In this document: one piece after another, positions 9,110 to 17,452 of the stretch | Layout of the letters: every line of letters starts with the position of its first letter | Position numbering within the stretch: the first letter of the stretch is position 1 | NCBI RefSeq assembly: GCF_902833145.1 | Contig: NZ_CADFEN010000004.1 | Coordinates: forward strand, 310,001 to 374,000 | Reading direction: 5' to 3' | From: Burkholderia sp. BCC0506 | GTDB taxonomy: Bacteria; Pseudomonadota; Gammaproteobacteria; Burkholderiales; Burkholderiaceae | Length of the DNA stretch: 64,000 nucleotides | Made by a program: the position numbers and the translations under genes | The notes under the pieces: model-generated | Told to the model about the DNA's origin: nothing | What the model saw: only the letters and a program-made list of their open reading frames with translations | Database searches by the model: none

Positions 9110-10660
9110 TCAGCTTGCGGCGGCCGGCGCCACGCGGCGGCTGCCGCTCGAATAGAAACAGTAGATGCCCTTGCCGGCGGACTTCGCGTCGTACAGCGCG
9201 CTGTCGGCTTGCCGGATCAACTCGTCGGGCGAGCCGTGCCCGTCGTCGAGCGCGATGCCGATGCTGATGCCGATGCAGACCGTCTCGCCGATCGACAGCG
9301 TGTACGGCGCCGAAATCTGCCGGATGATCCGCGCGGCGAGGATCGAGCACGCGTGCATCGTCGTGTCGTCGATCGCGACGATGAATTCGTCGCCGCCGAT
9401 GCGTGCGGCGAGCTCGCCCGGCGGCAGCGTCTTGCCGAGCCGCTCGGCGACCTGCGTGAGCACGTCGTCGCCGGCCTGGTGACCGAAGCGGTCGTTGATC
9501 GACTTGAAACCGTCGAGGTCGAGATACATGACGGCGAATGCGGGGCTCGGCAGCCGCGGCCGGCGCGCGAGCCTTCGCTTGAGTTCGGCGTGCAGTTCGT
9601 GGCGATTGGGCAGACCCGTCAGCGCGTCGTGCCGCGCGAGGTGCCGGATGTGCTGTTCGGTCTGTCGGCGCGCGGTGACGTCCTCGACGATGATCACCGC
9701 GTTGCCGTCCGGCACGCGGTGGCGCGTCAGTTCGAGCTGACGGCCGTCCGTGAGCGCGATGTCGAGCGACCCGGGATCGTCGCGGCGCAGCCAGCTGTCG
9801 CACTGCGCGGCGAGGCCGGCGCCGTCGGGATCGGTCACGGCGTTCGCGCCGAGCGCGGCGACCACGGCCGGCAGCGGCGTATCGAGCATGATCTCGCGCG
9901 GCGAACCGAACAGTTGCGCGGTGCGCCGGTTCGCGACGATCACGCGGCTGCCGCCGTCGATCATGCACAGGCCGTGCGGCATGTAGGTGAGGGCGGCGTC
10001 GAAGCGCGCGACCAGTTCGGCGTTGCGCTGGCGCGCGGCGATCAGCGCGACGAGCACGCGGTAGTGACGCTGCACGACCGTGCGCATGGCCGCGAGATAG
10101 ATCGCGAGCGGCGGCACCAGCAGCCACGCGCCCGGCCGGTGGGCGAGCAGCGCACCGACGCCGATCGGCAGCACGCCGAGCGCGACCTGCGTCATCGCGA
10201 GCCGCGGCAGCGCCGAATTGCGCGAGGCGATCCCGCCGAACACGCCGCCCGCGACCATCACCGACAGCGTGCCGATCTCGACGTCGGCGGCCTGCACGCA
10301 GCCCATCACGCCGAGGCCGAGCACGAAGCAGGCGACGAGCGACACCGGCGCATAGCGCCTTGCCCAGTATTCCGCGCGATCGTCGCCGGCGTTGCGCCGT
10401 ACCGTGTAGGCCCGTGCGATCGACAGGCGTGCAATGAGCAGGCCGACGTCGGCGACGAGCCATGCGAGGCACCATAGCTGCTGCACCCGGATCAGCGCGA
10501 TGGCCGCGACAAAGCCGCTCGCGAGCCCGGACAGCGCCATCGGGCGCACGTCCTCGAACAGCGTCACGAGCATCGACGGACGCAGCGCGGCCGTCACGCG
10601 GTGGTTGCCGGAGGGGGGAGTGGCGAGAACGGAGTTCAGGAGAGACGCTCTGACTGTCAT
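9110..10660 (-). CDS. Membrane-bound PAS-GGDEF diguanylate cyclase
   Basis: A 516-residue diguanylate cyclase making cyclic-di-GMP. The first about 190 residues contain six or so hydrophobic helices (a MASE-like sensor region), then a PAS domain (about 205-325, with FDAALTYMPHGLCMIDG), then a GGDEF domain with DALTGLPNR, YLDLDGFKSINDRFGHQAGD and the intact active site RIGGDEF. The inhibitory RxxD I-site expected five residues before GGDEF is replaced by PPGE, so product inhibition is probably lacking. No EAL domain. Start ATG at 10658-10660; the upstream extension to 10813 runs into the adjacent transposon end. The tnpB element lies about 95 bases upstream on the same strand. Confidence 0.92.
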   Translation of the reverse strand: MTVRASLLNSVLATPPSGNHRVTAALRPSMLVTLFEDVRPMALSGLASGFVAAIALIRVQQLWCLAWLVADVGLLIARLSIARAYTVRRNAGDDRAEYWARRYAPVSLVACFVLGLGVMGCVQAADVEIGTLSVMVAGGVFGGIASRNSALPRLAMTQVALGVLPIGVGALLAHRPGAWLLVPPLAIYLAAMRTVVQRHYRVLVALIAARQRNAELVARFDAALTYMPHGLCMIDGGSRVIVANRRTAQLFGSPREIMLDTPLPAVVAALGANAVTDPDGAGLAAQCDSWLRRDDPGSLDIALTDGRQLELTRHRVPDGNAVIIVEDVTARRQTEQHIRHLARHDALTGLPNRHELHAELKRRLARRPRLPSPAFAVMYLDLDGFKSINDRFGHQAGDDVLTQVAERLGKTLPPGELAARIGGDEFIVAIDDTTMHACSILAARIIRQISAPYTLSIGETVCIGISIGIALDDGHGSPDELIRQADSALYDAKSAGKGIYCFYSSGSRRVAPAAAS

Positions 10661-10734
10661 GATTGTCGACCTCGACACGATGTCTCGATGGCTGGCGGCG
10701 CCCGCACGGCACGTGGCGGAAGCCCGGCCGAGCC

Positions 10735-10860
10735 GGATGCGCACGACATTACCTTGACGTCCTCCTCTCCCTAAAGGGAGAGGATTCCCACACCTGGCGA
10801 TGCACGTCCGCATCGGAGAATGTTCAGCGCAGCGTTGGTATCTCGATCATGCTCGACACC
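10735..10860 (-). ncRNA. Predicted omega RNA (reRNA) from the tnpB 3' end
   Basis: In IS200/IS605 elements the TnpB guide RNA is made from the 3' end of tnpB plus the right end, with the guide being the first 16-20 bases beyond the element. Here the scaffold would include the 10-bp hairpin at 10763-10784 and the guide would start at about 10757 and run leftward toward the cyclase gene. Boundaries are inferred from the family; only the hairpin and the tnpB 3' end are seen. Confidence 0.45.
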
Positions 10861-11905
10861 ACAGTCACTGCAGGCCCATTCTCTTACTCGCAGTCCCGCG
10901 ATACCTTTCGGCCTCGTCGTGCTGTCTTTCGACCCGCACGCCGAACAGGACTGGGTGGAACCCCTTTCGTCCACTTCCTCGAACGTGGCCCCGTGCGCGA
11001 TCGCTTTGTAGCGGAGCTTGTTTCGGAAGGACGACCAGGACGCGTCGTAGACGCTCTTCGCCATCCTGGTTCTGGCAAGTTTGACGGCAGATACGTTGCC
11101 GACCGCGATGTAATCGAAACGCCGCACCAGATCGAGCGCGAGCTTGTGCTGGAAATCGGCACGGGCATTCGCGACCTTGGCGTGCAGCTTCGCGATATGC
11201 CGCTTGTGCTTTCGCGCCCGCTGCGCTTTCGCCAGCTTTTCCGCCGCGCGTCGACCAAACTGGTCATTGGGCAGCTTCTCGCCGGTCGAAAGTGTGGCGA
11301 AGTCTTTCAGGCCGAGATCGATGCCAACACCGGAACGGATAGGTCGGGCAGGAACATCCGGCATCTCGATCACGATGTTGAGAAACCAGTTGCCGCGTGC
11401 ATCCTGCGCAAAGTTGGTCCCGTCCTTGATCTTGCCTTCGGGAAGCGATCGGCTGTTGAACACGCGAAACGTGTTGCCGGCGAAACGGAACGCGTCGCCT
11501 TCGCGCTTCAGGTCACGCCCCTTCAGCGGCACCCAGCCCAGCGATTTCCTGCCGCGATAGCGCAGGTAGGGGCGACGGTGCTGACTGCGCGACTTCGCGT
11601 ATTGCTCGCACGTCGCGTTGACCGTGCCGGAGTGAATACCGAGTTCCTTGCCGCTGCCGGTCGTCAGCACGTTCAGGTCGAATCCTGTAGGCCACTTCTT
11701 GCCCCACTTGAGCGCGTGCTTCTGCGTGTCGTTGCAGAAGTTCCAGACGTAGTTCACCGCACGACTCTGCTTGTTGAGCAGTCCGTTGAGCGATTTCACC
11801 CGGTAGCGATAGACAAGGATCATGCCGGTGATCCTAACCCGTGGAAGAAGCGGTCTGTCAACAGCACGCCTTTCCTCCCCGTCCTGAAGGACGGGGTTTC
11901 TCGGA
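10755..11905 (-). mobile_element. Solitary tnpB element of IS200/IS605 (IS1341-like) type
   Basis: A transposon-like unit with tnpB but no tnpA. At the tnpB 3' side a perfect 10-bp stem (10763-10772 with 10775-10784, loop AA) overlaps the stop codon, as in IS200/IS605 right ends. On the 5' side a perfect 9-bp stem (11877-11885 with 11888-11896, loop GA) marks the left end. Such subterminal hairpins are the substrates for the single-strand HUH transposase, here missing, so the element would depend on a TnpA supplied in trans. Exact ends are not certain: I place the right end near 10755-10758, after GGACGTCAA on the minus strand, and the left end near 11905. Confidence 0.8.
10771..11823 (-). 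CDS. tnpB: TnpB, RNA-guided nuclease of IS605/IS1341 type
   Basis: A 350-residue TnpB. Domains in order: wedge/REC-like N-terminal part (1-165), RuvC-like nuclease starting at GVGIDLGLKDFATLSTG (catalytic Asp), a helical KHKRHIAKLHAKVANAR bridge, and the zinc ribbon CSACGS with WACSDCGVEHDRD inserted before RuvC-III (DRDTNAALNIL, third acidic residue). The usual RuvC-II glutamate (in a VEDLNV-like strand) is replaced by VGNVSAVKL; the only nearby acidic candidate is FEEVDERG. Whether the protein cuts is therefore open. Start ATG at 11821-11823 gives the conserved MILVYRYRVK. Family proteins bind an omega RNA from the 3' end of the element and use the flanking DNA as guide. Confidence 0.9.
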   Translation of the reverse strand: MILVYRYRVKSLNGLLNKQSRAVNYVWNFCNDTQKHALKWGKKWPTGFDLNVLTTGSGKELGIHSGTVNATCEQYAKSRSQHRRPYLRYRGRKSLGWVPLKGRDLKREGDAFRFAGNTFRVFNSRSLPEGKIKDGTNFAQDARGNWFLNIVIEMPDVPARPIRSGVGIDLGLKDFATLSTGEKLPNDQFGRRAAEKLAKAQRARKHKRHIAKLHAKVANARADFQHKLALDLVRRFDYIAVGNVSAVKLARTRMAKSVYDASWSSFRNKLRYKAIAHGATFEEVDERGSTQSCSACGSKDSTTRPKGIAGLRVREWACSDCGVEHDRDTNAALNILRCGRASPGVGILSL

Positions 11906-12251
11906 GCAACTGATGAAAAAACGGCGGCGCGGGCCGCCCGGCGGCACCGCGCATCGCGGCGTGCGCGGTCGTCAGTCCCGGCTGCGAGCGGCTTGCGGAT
12001 TCCGCGGCGCAAAGGCCGGGTCGTTGCGAACGGAACGATGTACGGCGGCATCCGGCCGCACGCAAACGGCCAACGAATCGCCCCCGCGACCGTCGGCCGC
12101 AGCCCGGCTGAATCGCGTTATAAGAAATTCAATAAGTATTTCATGCGGGAAATACTATAGGCGATATATCTAAAACAATGCCAGAATGCGCGCCGCTCCG
12201 AACGCCGCGACACCCGATCGCCGTCCGAGCCGCATCAGGAGGTTCCCCCCA
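11824..12251. other. Intergenic region with tnpB left end and promoter of the molybdoenzyme operon
   Basis: Holds the left-end hairpin of the tnpB element (11877-11896), a stretch of GC-rich sequence without a supported gene, and then an unusually AT-rich block (about 12118-12180) with a perfect inverted repeat at 12135-12156 that probably contains the promoter of the plus-strand operon starting at 12252. Confidence 0.6.
12135..12156. promoter_or_regulatory. Inverted repeat AGTATTTC-N6-GAAATACT (putative operator)
   Basis: A perfect 8-6-8 inverted repeat in the AT-rich leader, about 95 bases before the molybdenum hydroxylase operon. The composition contrasts sharply with the GC-rich surroundings, and the position fits a repressor or activator site at the operon promoter. 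The binding protein is unknown. Confidence 0.6.
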
Positions 12252-15128
12252 ATGAAAAACCACGGCCTGTCACGGCGGGGTTTTCTGAAAGCCAGCGTGC
12301 TGGCGGGCGTCGCGGTGTATGTCGCGCCCATCGGCAGCCGCGCGTTCGCGGCGCTCTTCGAAGAAAAACTCCTCACCCCGGTCAAATGGGATAGCGTCAC
12401 CGGCATCCCCCAATTCCGCATCGACGGCATCGCGAAGGTCACCGGCTCGAAAGTGTTCGCCCGCGACGTGCGCGCCGCCGACATGCCGCACTGGCCGCAG
12501 CAGCAGTCGCACGCGCTGATCCTGCGCGTCACGCAGGCCGACCGCACGTACGGAGGCTTCGACCTGTCGCTGCTCGGCGACGCGCTGCAACCGGACCGCG
12601 TGGTCACGGCCGACGATCTCGCGCGCGACGGCGTCGCGTTCCCGGCGTTCTACGGCGACGACATGCTGTTGCCGGCCGGCAAGACGCCCGCGTATCTCGG
12701 CCACGCGGTCGCGATCCTGATCTATCACGACTTCGCACGCTTCCGCTTCGCGAAGAACGCGCTGAAATTTCGCGACGACGTGATCCGCTACGGCGCGGTC
12801 ACGGGCCCGCTCGAGCGCGATCCGTGGGGCACCTTCCGTTACGTGCGCGTGGGCGGCAAGACGGCCTATGACGACGACGTCTATTCGAGCCTGAAGGACG
12901 CGCCGATCTTCCCGAGCATGATGCGCAAGCACTTGCCGGTCTGGCCGGACGGCAAGGAACACGGCAAGCTCGACGAGCAGGGGATGTTCCTCGCCGGGCA
13001 GATCGCCGGCGAGCTCGACCATCCGCCGGCCGACTGGCTCGTGTTCGACCGCGAATACAACACGCAGTCGGTCGATACGGCCGCGCTCGAACCCGACAAC
13101 GCGAACTGCTGGTACGACGCCGCGACGCAATCGCTGCACCTCGTCGTGCCGACCCAGTCGCCGCTCGAAGTGTCGGAGAACGCGGCCGCGATGGTCGCGA
13201 AATGCCGCTTCCCGGTGAAGAAGCTGTTCGTGCATCCGTGCTACACGGTCGGCTACGGCTCGAAGGATCACTTCAACGTGCCGTTCTACGGCCTCGTCTG
13301 CGCGCTGTACGCCGACGGCCGCCCGGTGCGTTTCGCGAACGACCGCTACGAGCAGTTCCAGACCTCGCTGAAGCGCCACGCGTTCAAGATGCATTACCGG
13401 ATCGCGGTCGACCGCAACACGGGCCTGCTGCAATCGTTCAAGGGCGACTTCGAGGCGAACGGCGGCGGCCGCTCGAACTTCTCGCCGTCGGTCGCGATGG
13501 TCGGCGCCACCGCCGCGCAATCGATCTACTACTTCCCGAAGAGCGACCTTGCGGCCGTCGCGATCGCGTCGCGTGCGATCGACGCCGGTTCCGCCCGCGG
13601 CTACGGCACGCTGCAGAGCATGGCCGCGACCGAAATGGCGATCGACGAGATCGCCGCGCAACTGGGCATCGACCCGATCGACTTCCGTCTGCGCAACGCG
13701 CTGCGCTCGGGGATGAAGAACACGCAGGGGGCGATTCCCGCCGGCGCGCTGCGCGTCGACGAAGTGCTCGAACGTGCGAAGCAGCACCCGCTGTGGACGC
13801 GTCGCGCCGCGCGCAAGGCCGAATTCGAGGCCGCGCATCCGGGCAAGCGCTACGGCGTCGGCTTCGCGTGCGTGCAGAAGGATTTCGGCACGGGCGCGGA
13901 AGCGTCGTTCGCGAAAGTCGAATTCGACGAGCACGGCAAGGTATCGCTGCAGCACACGGCGGCCGAGATCGGCACCGGGATGTCGACGTCTCAGGCCGTC
14001 GCGGTCGCGAAATGGCTCGGCCGTCCGGCGACCGACGTGCGCGTGGCCGTGACCGAATGGCCGGACCTGCCGATCGAGACGAGCGGCGACCCGTACCTGA
14101 TGTCGCAGGCCGACCAGGACCGCCTGAGCACGAACCCGCGCTGGTCGCCGGGCTATGCGTCGCCGTCGAGCGCGACGAATTCGGCGTACTACTTCACGCA
14201 CAGCACGCGCGAAGCCGCGCGCGCCGTGTTCCGCTACGGGCTGTGGCCGGCCGCGATGTCGATCTGGACGCGCGGCCTCGGCGGCGGCCAGGCCGCGCCG
14301 TACACGATCCGCATCGAGGATGCGCGCTGGGTCGACGGCAAGCTGACCGCCGATGGCCTCGAGCCGCTGACGTTCGAACAGCTCGCGAAGCAGGCGCATG
14401 CGCTCGGCCTGCCGACCGGCGCCGTCGTGCACGTGTTCAACCGCTGGCAATGGACCGATGCGGAATTCGAGGTAGGCGGCGCGGTCGAGCGCTTGCCGAT
14501 CGACGGGCTGTCGCTGCGTGTCGGCGCGCCGAAGACGGGCGACGACGGTCCGTTCCCGGGCACCGCCGCACCGGCCGGCGCGACCGCGCTGCGCGGCACG
14601 CTGCCGCCCACCGCGAACGGCTACCGCGTGCTGGACCGCAAGCGCGTGTTCATCCCGCCGACGAGCCGCAACAACGCGGCCGTCACGTACTACACGGCGG
14701 TCGGCACGCTCGTCGAGCTGGCCGTGCACGAAGCGACCGGCAAGGTCGAACTGCTCACGCACCACTCGATCATGGAATGCGGCAACCAGATTTCGCCGCA
14801 GCTCGTGTCGGGCCAGTTGCAGGGCGGTCTCGCGATGGGCATCGGCCATGCGCTGCACGAGTACCTGCCGCTCTACGAGGACGGCCCCGGCAACGGCACG
14901 TGGAACTTCAACCGTTACCGGTTGCCGCGTGCGTCCGACGTCGCCGTATGGACGCAAACGGGCGACGTGCTGCCGCCGCTGTCCGAGACCGATCCGCCGA
15001 AGGGTGTCGCCGAAGTGGTGATGATCCCTGTCGTCGGCGCGATCGTGAACGGCATCGCGCACGCGATCGGCCATCGTTTCACCGACCTGCCGGTGACCCC
15101 GCAAAAGATTCAGGAGGTGCTCGCATGA
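12252..15128 (+). CDS. Molybdopterin-binding aldehyde oxidoreductase large subunit, Tat-exported
   Basis: A 958-residue xanthine-oxidase-family catalytic subunit. It begins with a twin-arginine signal (SRRGFLKASVLAGVAVYVAP, about 7-26), so the folded holoenzyme works in the periplasm. The Mo-cofactor region includes ARGYGTLQSMAATEMAID, TAAEIGTGMSTSQAVAVAKW, and VAEVVMIPVVGAIVNGIAHA with the conserved active-site glutamate near the C-terminus. ATG at 12252 is preceded by GGAGG. The stop overlaps the next start (ATGA). It is much longer than the second copy at 25066. Electrons should go to the 2Fe-2S subunit and then the triheme cytochrome. Likely substrate: an aldehyde or N-heterocycle; not determinable here. 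Confidence 0.92.
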   Translation: MKNHGLSRRGFLKASVLAGVAVYVAPIGSRAFAALFEEKLLTPVKWDSVTGIPQFRIDGIAKVTGSKVFARDVRAADMPHWPQQQSHALILRVTQADRTYGGFDLSLLGDALQPDRVVTADDLARDGVAFPAFYGDDMLLPAGKTPAYLGHAVAILIYHDFARFRFAKNALKFRDDVIRYGAVTGPLERDPWGTFRYVRVGGKTAYDDDVYSSLKDAPIFPSMMRKHLPVWPDGKEHGKLDEQGMFLAGQIAGELDHPPADWLVFDREYNTQSVDTAALEPDNANCWYDAATQSLHLVVPTQSPLEVSENAAAMVAKCRFPVKKLFVHPCYTVGYGSKDHFNVPFYGLVCALYADGRPVRFANDRYEQFQTSLKRHAFKMHYRIAVDRNTGLLQSFKGDFEANGGGRSNFSPSVAMVGATAAQSIYYFPKSDLAAVAIASRAIDAGSARGYGTLQSMAATEMAIDEIAAQLGIDPIDFRLRNALRSGMKNTQGAIPAGALRVDEVLERAKQHPLWTRRAARKAEFEAAHPGKRYGVGFACVQKDFGTGAEASFAKVEFDEHGKVSLQHTAAEIGTGMSTSQAVAVAKWLGRPATDVRVAVTEWPDLPIETSGDPYLMSQADQDRLSTNPRWSPGYASPSSATNSAYYFTHSTREAARAVFRYGLWPAAMSIWTRGLGGGQAAPYTIRIEDARWVDGKLTADGLEPLTFEQLAKQAHALGLPTGAVVHVFNRWQWTDAEFEVGGAVERLPIDGLSLRVGAPKTGDDGPFPGTAAPAGATALRGTLPPTANGYRVLDRKRVFIPPTSRNNAAVTYYTAVGTLVELAVHEATGKVELLTHHSIMECGNQISPQLVSGQLQGGLAMGIGHALHEYLPLYEDGPGNGTWNFNRYRLPRASDVAVWTQTGDVLPPLSETDPPKGVAEVVMIPVVGAIVNGIAHAIGHRFTDLPVTPQKIQEVLA

Positions 15129-15823
15129 CGACCGCCCAAACCGCGGCTTCGGCCGCGCGCGCCGGCGCGGCTGCGACCGGTGCTTCCGCACCGGCGGCAA
15201 CTTCGGTCGCATCGGCGTCCGTTCCCGCCGCTCCGGCTGCGCCGGCATCGGCTCCCATCGAGCGTCCGCTCGTCCGGTTCCAGCAAAAGCCGCTGTCGGT
15301 CAGGATCAACGGCAAGGCCGTCGGCCCGATGCAGGTGCCCGAAGGGCTGATGATGATCGAGTTCCTGCACGAGTACGTGGGCCTCACCGGTTCGCGGCTC
15401 GGCTGCGGGCAGGGCGTCTGCCACGCGTGCGTCGTGATCGTCGACCAGCCGGACGGCACGAGCGAGGAAATGCGCACCTGCATTACCGGCGCGCACTTCT
15501 TCCACGGCCGTTCGATTCGCACGATCGAAGGCCACGCGAAGCGCAACGAAGCCGGCGAAGTGGTCGAGCTGTCGCCGATCCAGCAGAAGTTCCTCGAGCA
15601 CTTCAGCTTTCAGTGCGGCTACTGCACGCCGGGTTTCGTCAACGCGGCGACCGTGCTGATCGAACGCCTGAAGCGCGAGCCGATCGCGAAGGCCGACGTG
15701 GAGCGCACGATCACCGACGCGCTCGACGCGCACCTCTGCCGCTGCACGGGCTACGTCCGCTACTACGAAGCCGTCAAGGACGTGGTGCTGACGACGCCGG
15801 GACTCGTGAAGGACGCCGCATGA
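15125..15823 (+). CDS. 2Fe-2S subunit of the molybdenum hydroxylase
   Basis: A 232-residue iron-sulfur subunit carrying two 2Fe-2S clusters. The plant-ferredoxin-type cluster is GCGQGVCHACVVIV with a distal Cys (MRTCIT), and the C-terminal helical cluster uses CGYCTPGF and CRCTGYVRYYEA. An Ala/Pro/Ser-rich N-terminal tail of about 45 residues is an extension absent from the paralogue at 27287; it carries no export signal, so export presumably relies on the Tat-tagged large subunit. ATG overlaps the upstream stop by four bases, and its own stop overlaps the next start, so the three genes are translationally coupled. No FAD subunit is present. Confidence 0.93.
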   Translation: MTTAQTAASAARAGAAATGASAPAATSVASASVPAAPAAPASAPIERPLVRFQQKPLSVRINGKAVGPMQVPEGLMMIEFLHEYVGLTGSRLGCGQGVCHACVVIVDQPDGTSEEMRTCITGAHFFHGRSIRTIEGHAKRNEAGEVVELSPIQQKFLEHFSFQCGYCTPGFVNAATVLIERLKREPIAKADVERTITDALDAHLCRCTGYVRYYEAVKDVVLTTPGLVKDAA

Positions 15824-17079
15824 ACCGCACACTCGCTCATCGTGTCGCGCGGGCCGCGCGCCTGCCCGCGCTCGCCGCGGCCTGCGCGCTGCTGCTCGCC
15901 GCCTGCGGCGCTCACGACGCGCCGGCCGCGAACGCGGCGTCCGGCGCGCCCGGCGCCGACCCGGTCGCGCGCGGTCGCTATCTCGTCAAGGCCGCCGACT
16001 GCGCGGCGTGTCACACCGCGAAGGACGGCGCGCCGTTCGCCGGCGGCGCGGCGCTCGAATCGCCGTTCGGCACGTTCTACGGTTCGAACATCACGCCCGA
16101 CAAGGAACACGGGATCGGCAACTGGAGCGCGGACGACTTCTACGCCGCGCTGCACGACGGCAAGGCGCCGGGCAAGCGCCTGTATCCGTCGATGCCGTAC
16201 ACGTCGTACCGGCAGCTCACGCGCGCCGACGCCGATGCGATGTACGCGTACCTGATGACGGTCAAGCCCGTTGCGCAGGAAAACCGCGCGCACGACCTGA
16301 AATTCCCGTACAACCTGCGCTTCGGCATGGTCTTCTGGGACATGCTGTTCCTGAAGGACAGCCTGCCCGATGCGTCGGCCGGGCAATCCGCCGACTGGCA
16401 GCGCGGCCGCTATCTCGCGGGCGCGCTCGGTCACTGCGCGGAATGCCACACGCCGCGCGCGTTCACGGGCCAGCTCGACGGGGCGAAGCCGTTCGCGGGG
16501 GCCGCGCTCGGCCGCGTGGCCGCGCCCGACATCACGCCGGCCGGCCTCGCCGCGCGCGGCTGGACGGGCACCGACCTGCAGACGTTCTTCGGCGTCGGCA
16601 TCGCGCCGCAGGGCTCGGCGTTCGGCGAGATGTATCCGGTCGTGCACCTGAGCACGCAGTACCTGACGAAGGACGACCTGCGCGCGCTGTCGGTGTACCT
16701 GCTCGGCGATACGCCGCCCGCGCCGCAGCCGGTGAAGCCGGTGTCGGCCGATGCCGCGCAGCTGGCCGCCGGCCGCTCGGTGTATCTCGCGGTCTGCGCC
16801 GGTTGTCACGGCCTCAACGGCGAAGGCAAGCCGCACGTGGCGGTGCCGATGAACGGCAACTCGACGCTGCGCCAGGGCGACCCGCGCAACCTGCTGGTCG
16901 CGATGCTCGACGGCATCGACGAGCAGAAGTTCGCCGGCTTCGAAAACCTGCAGCCGATGCCGGGTTTCGCGCATACGCTGAGCGACGACGAACTCGCGCA
17001 GCTCGCGAACTACCTGCGCGCGACGTGGGGCGGCCAGCCCGCGAGCGTCACGCCGGCCGACGTGAAGGCGATGCGTTGA
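15820..17079 (+). CDS. Triheme cytochrome c subunit (lipoprotein-like)
   Basis: A 419-residue cytochrome c with three CxxCH heme sites: CAACH (about residue 65), CAECH (about 207) and CAGCH (about 327). The N-terminus ends in LLAAC, a lipobox, so the protein is probably a membrane-anchored periplasmic lipoprotein. Triheme subunits of this kind pass electrons from periplasmic alcohol or aldehyde dehydrogenases to the quinone or terminal oxidase. The conserved AxPYTSYRQLT-type and YLATLPVKP-like regions match the gluconate/alcohol dehydrogenase cytochrome family. Translationally coupled to the 2Fe-2S gene by a four-base overlap. A homologue of similar architecture lies at 23746-25050. Confidence 0.93.
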   Translation: MNRTLAHRVARAARLPALAAACALLLAACGAHDAPAANAASGAPGADPVARGRYLVKAADCAACHTAKDGAPFAGGAALESPFGTFYGSNITPDKEHGIGNWSADDFYAALHDGKAPGKRLYPSMPYTSYRQLTRADADAMYAYLMTVKPVAQENRAHDLKFPYNLRFGMVFWDMLFLKDSLPDASAGQSADWQRGRYLAGALGHCAECHTPRAFTGQLDGAKPFAGAALGRVAAPDITPAGLAARGWTGTDLQTFFGVGIAPQGSAFGEMYPVVHLSTQYLTKDDLRALSVYLLGDTPPAPQPVKPVSADAAQLAAGRSVYLAVCAGCHGLNGEGKPHVAVPMNGNSTLRQGDPRNLLVAMLDGIDEQKFAGFENLQPMPGFAHTLSDDELAQLANYLRATWGGQPASVTPADVKAMR

Positions 17080-17158
17080 GTCGTGCTCCGGGGCAGGGCA
17101 TCGCGCGCGTGGCGGCCGGTTTCCGGCGCTCGTGCGCGATGCGTCGCCCGGCGGCGCG

Positions 17159-17320
17159 TCAGTAGCCGCCGCCTCCGCCACTGCCTCCGCTGCCACCCGC
17201 GCCGCCATACCGGCTCATGCCCGGTCCTTGCGACACGCCGCTGCCCGACGACGTACAGCCCGCCGACAGCACGAGCACCAGCGCCGCGATCAGCGTCGCA
17301 GCCATCGTTGCCGATTTCAT
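17159..17320 (-). CDS. Small glycine-rich lipoprotein (53 aa)
   Basis: A 53-residue reading frame absent from most automatic tracks because of its size. It starts MKSATMAATLIAALVLV and has a lipobox LSAGC (cleavage before Cys22), followed by a short Ser/Gly tail ending in a GGSGGSGGGGGY-type repeat. The signal peptide and lipobox together make it a believable secreted lipoprotein. It lies on the minus strand between the cytochrome gene and the Pal-like lipoprotein. A weak GGAGA sequence precedes the ATG. Function unknown. Confidence 0.7.
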   Translation of the reverse strand: MKSATMAATLIAALVLVLSAGCTSSGSGVSQGPGMSRYGGAGGSGGSGGGGGY

Positions 17321-17452
17321 CGCAATCTCCTTGCAACGCGCAGGCCACAGGAAAGGCGGCTCGCGCGAACCGCGCGTCTGCGCGATGAGAAGACGTTTCG
17401 GCGGGGCGTTTATTCCATGTATTTTGCGTATCGGCGGGGCGGTGACGCCGGA

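Noticed and set aside
12270-15248. A 992-residue open frame on the minus strand
   Set aside because: Antisense of the molybdenum large subunit; low complexity and no start signal.
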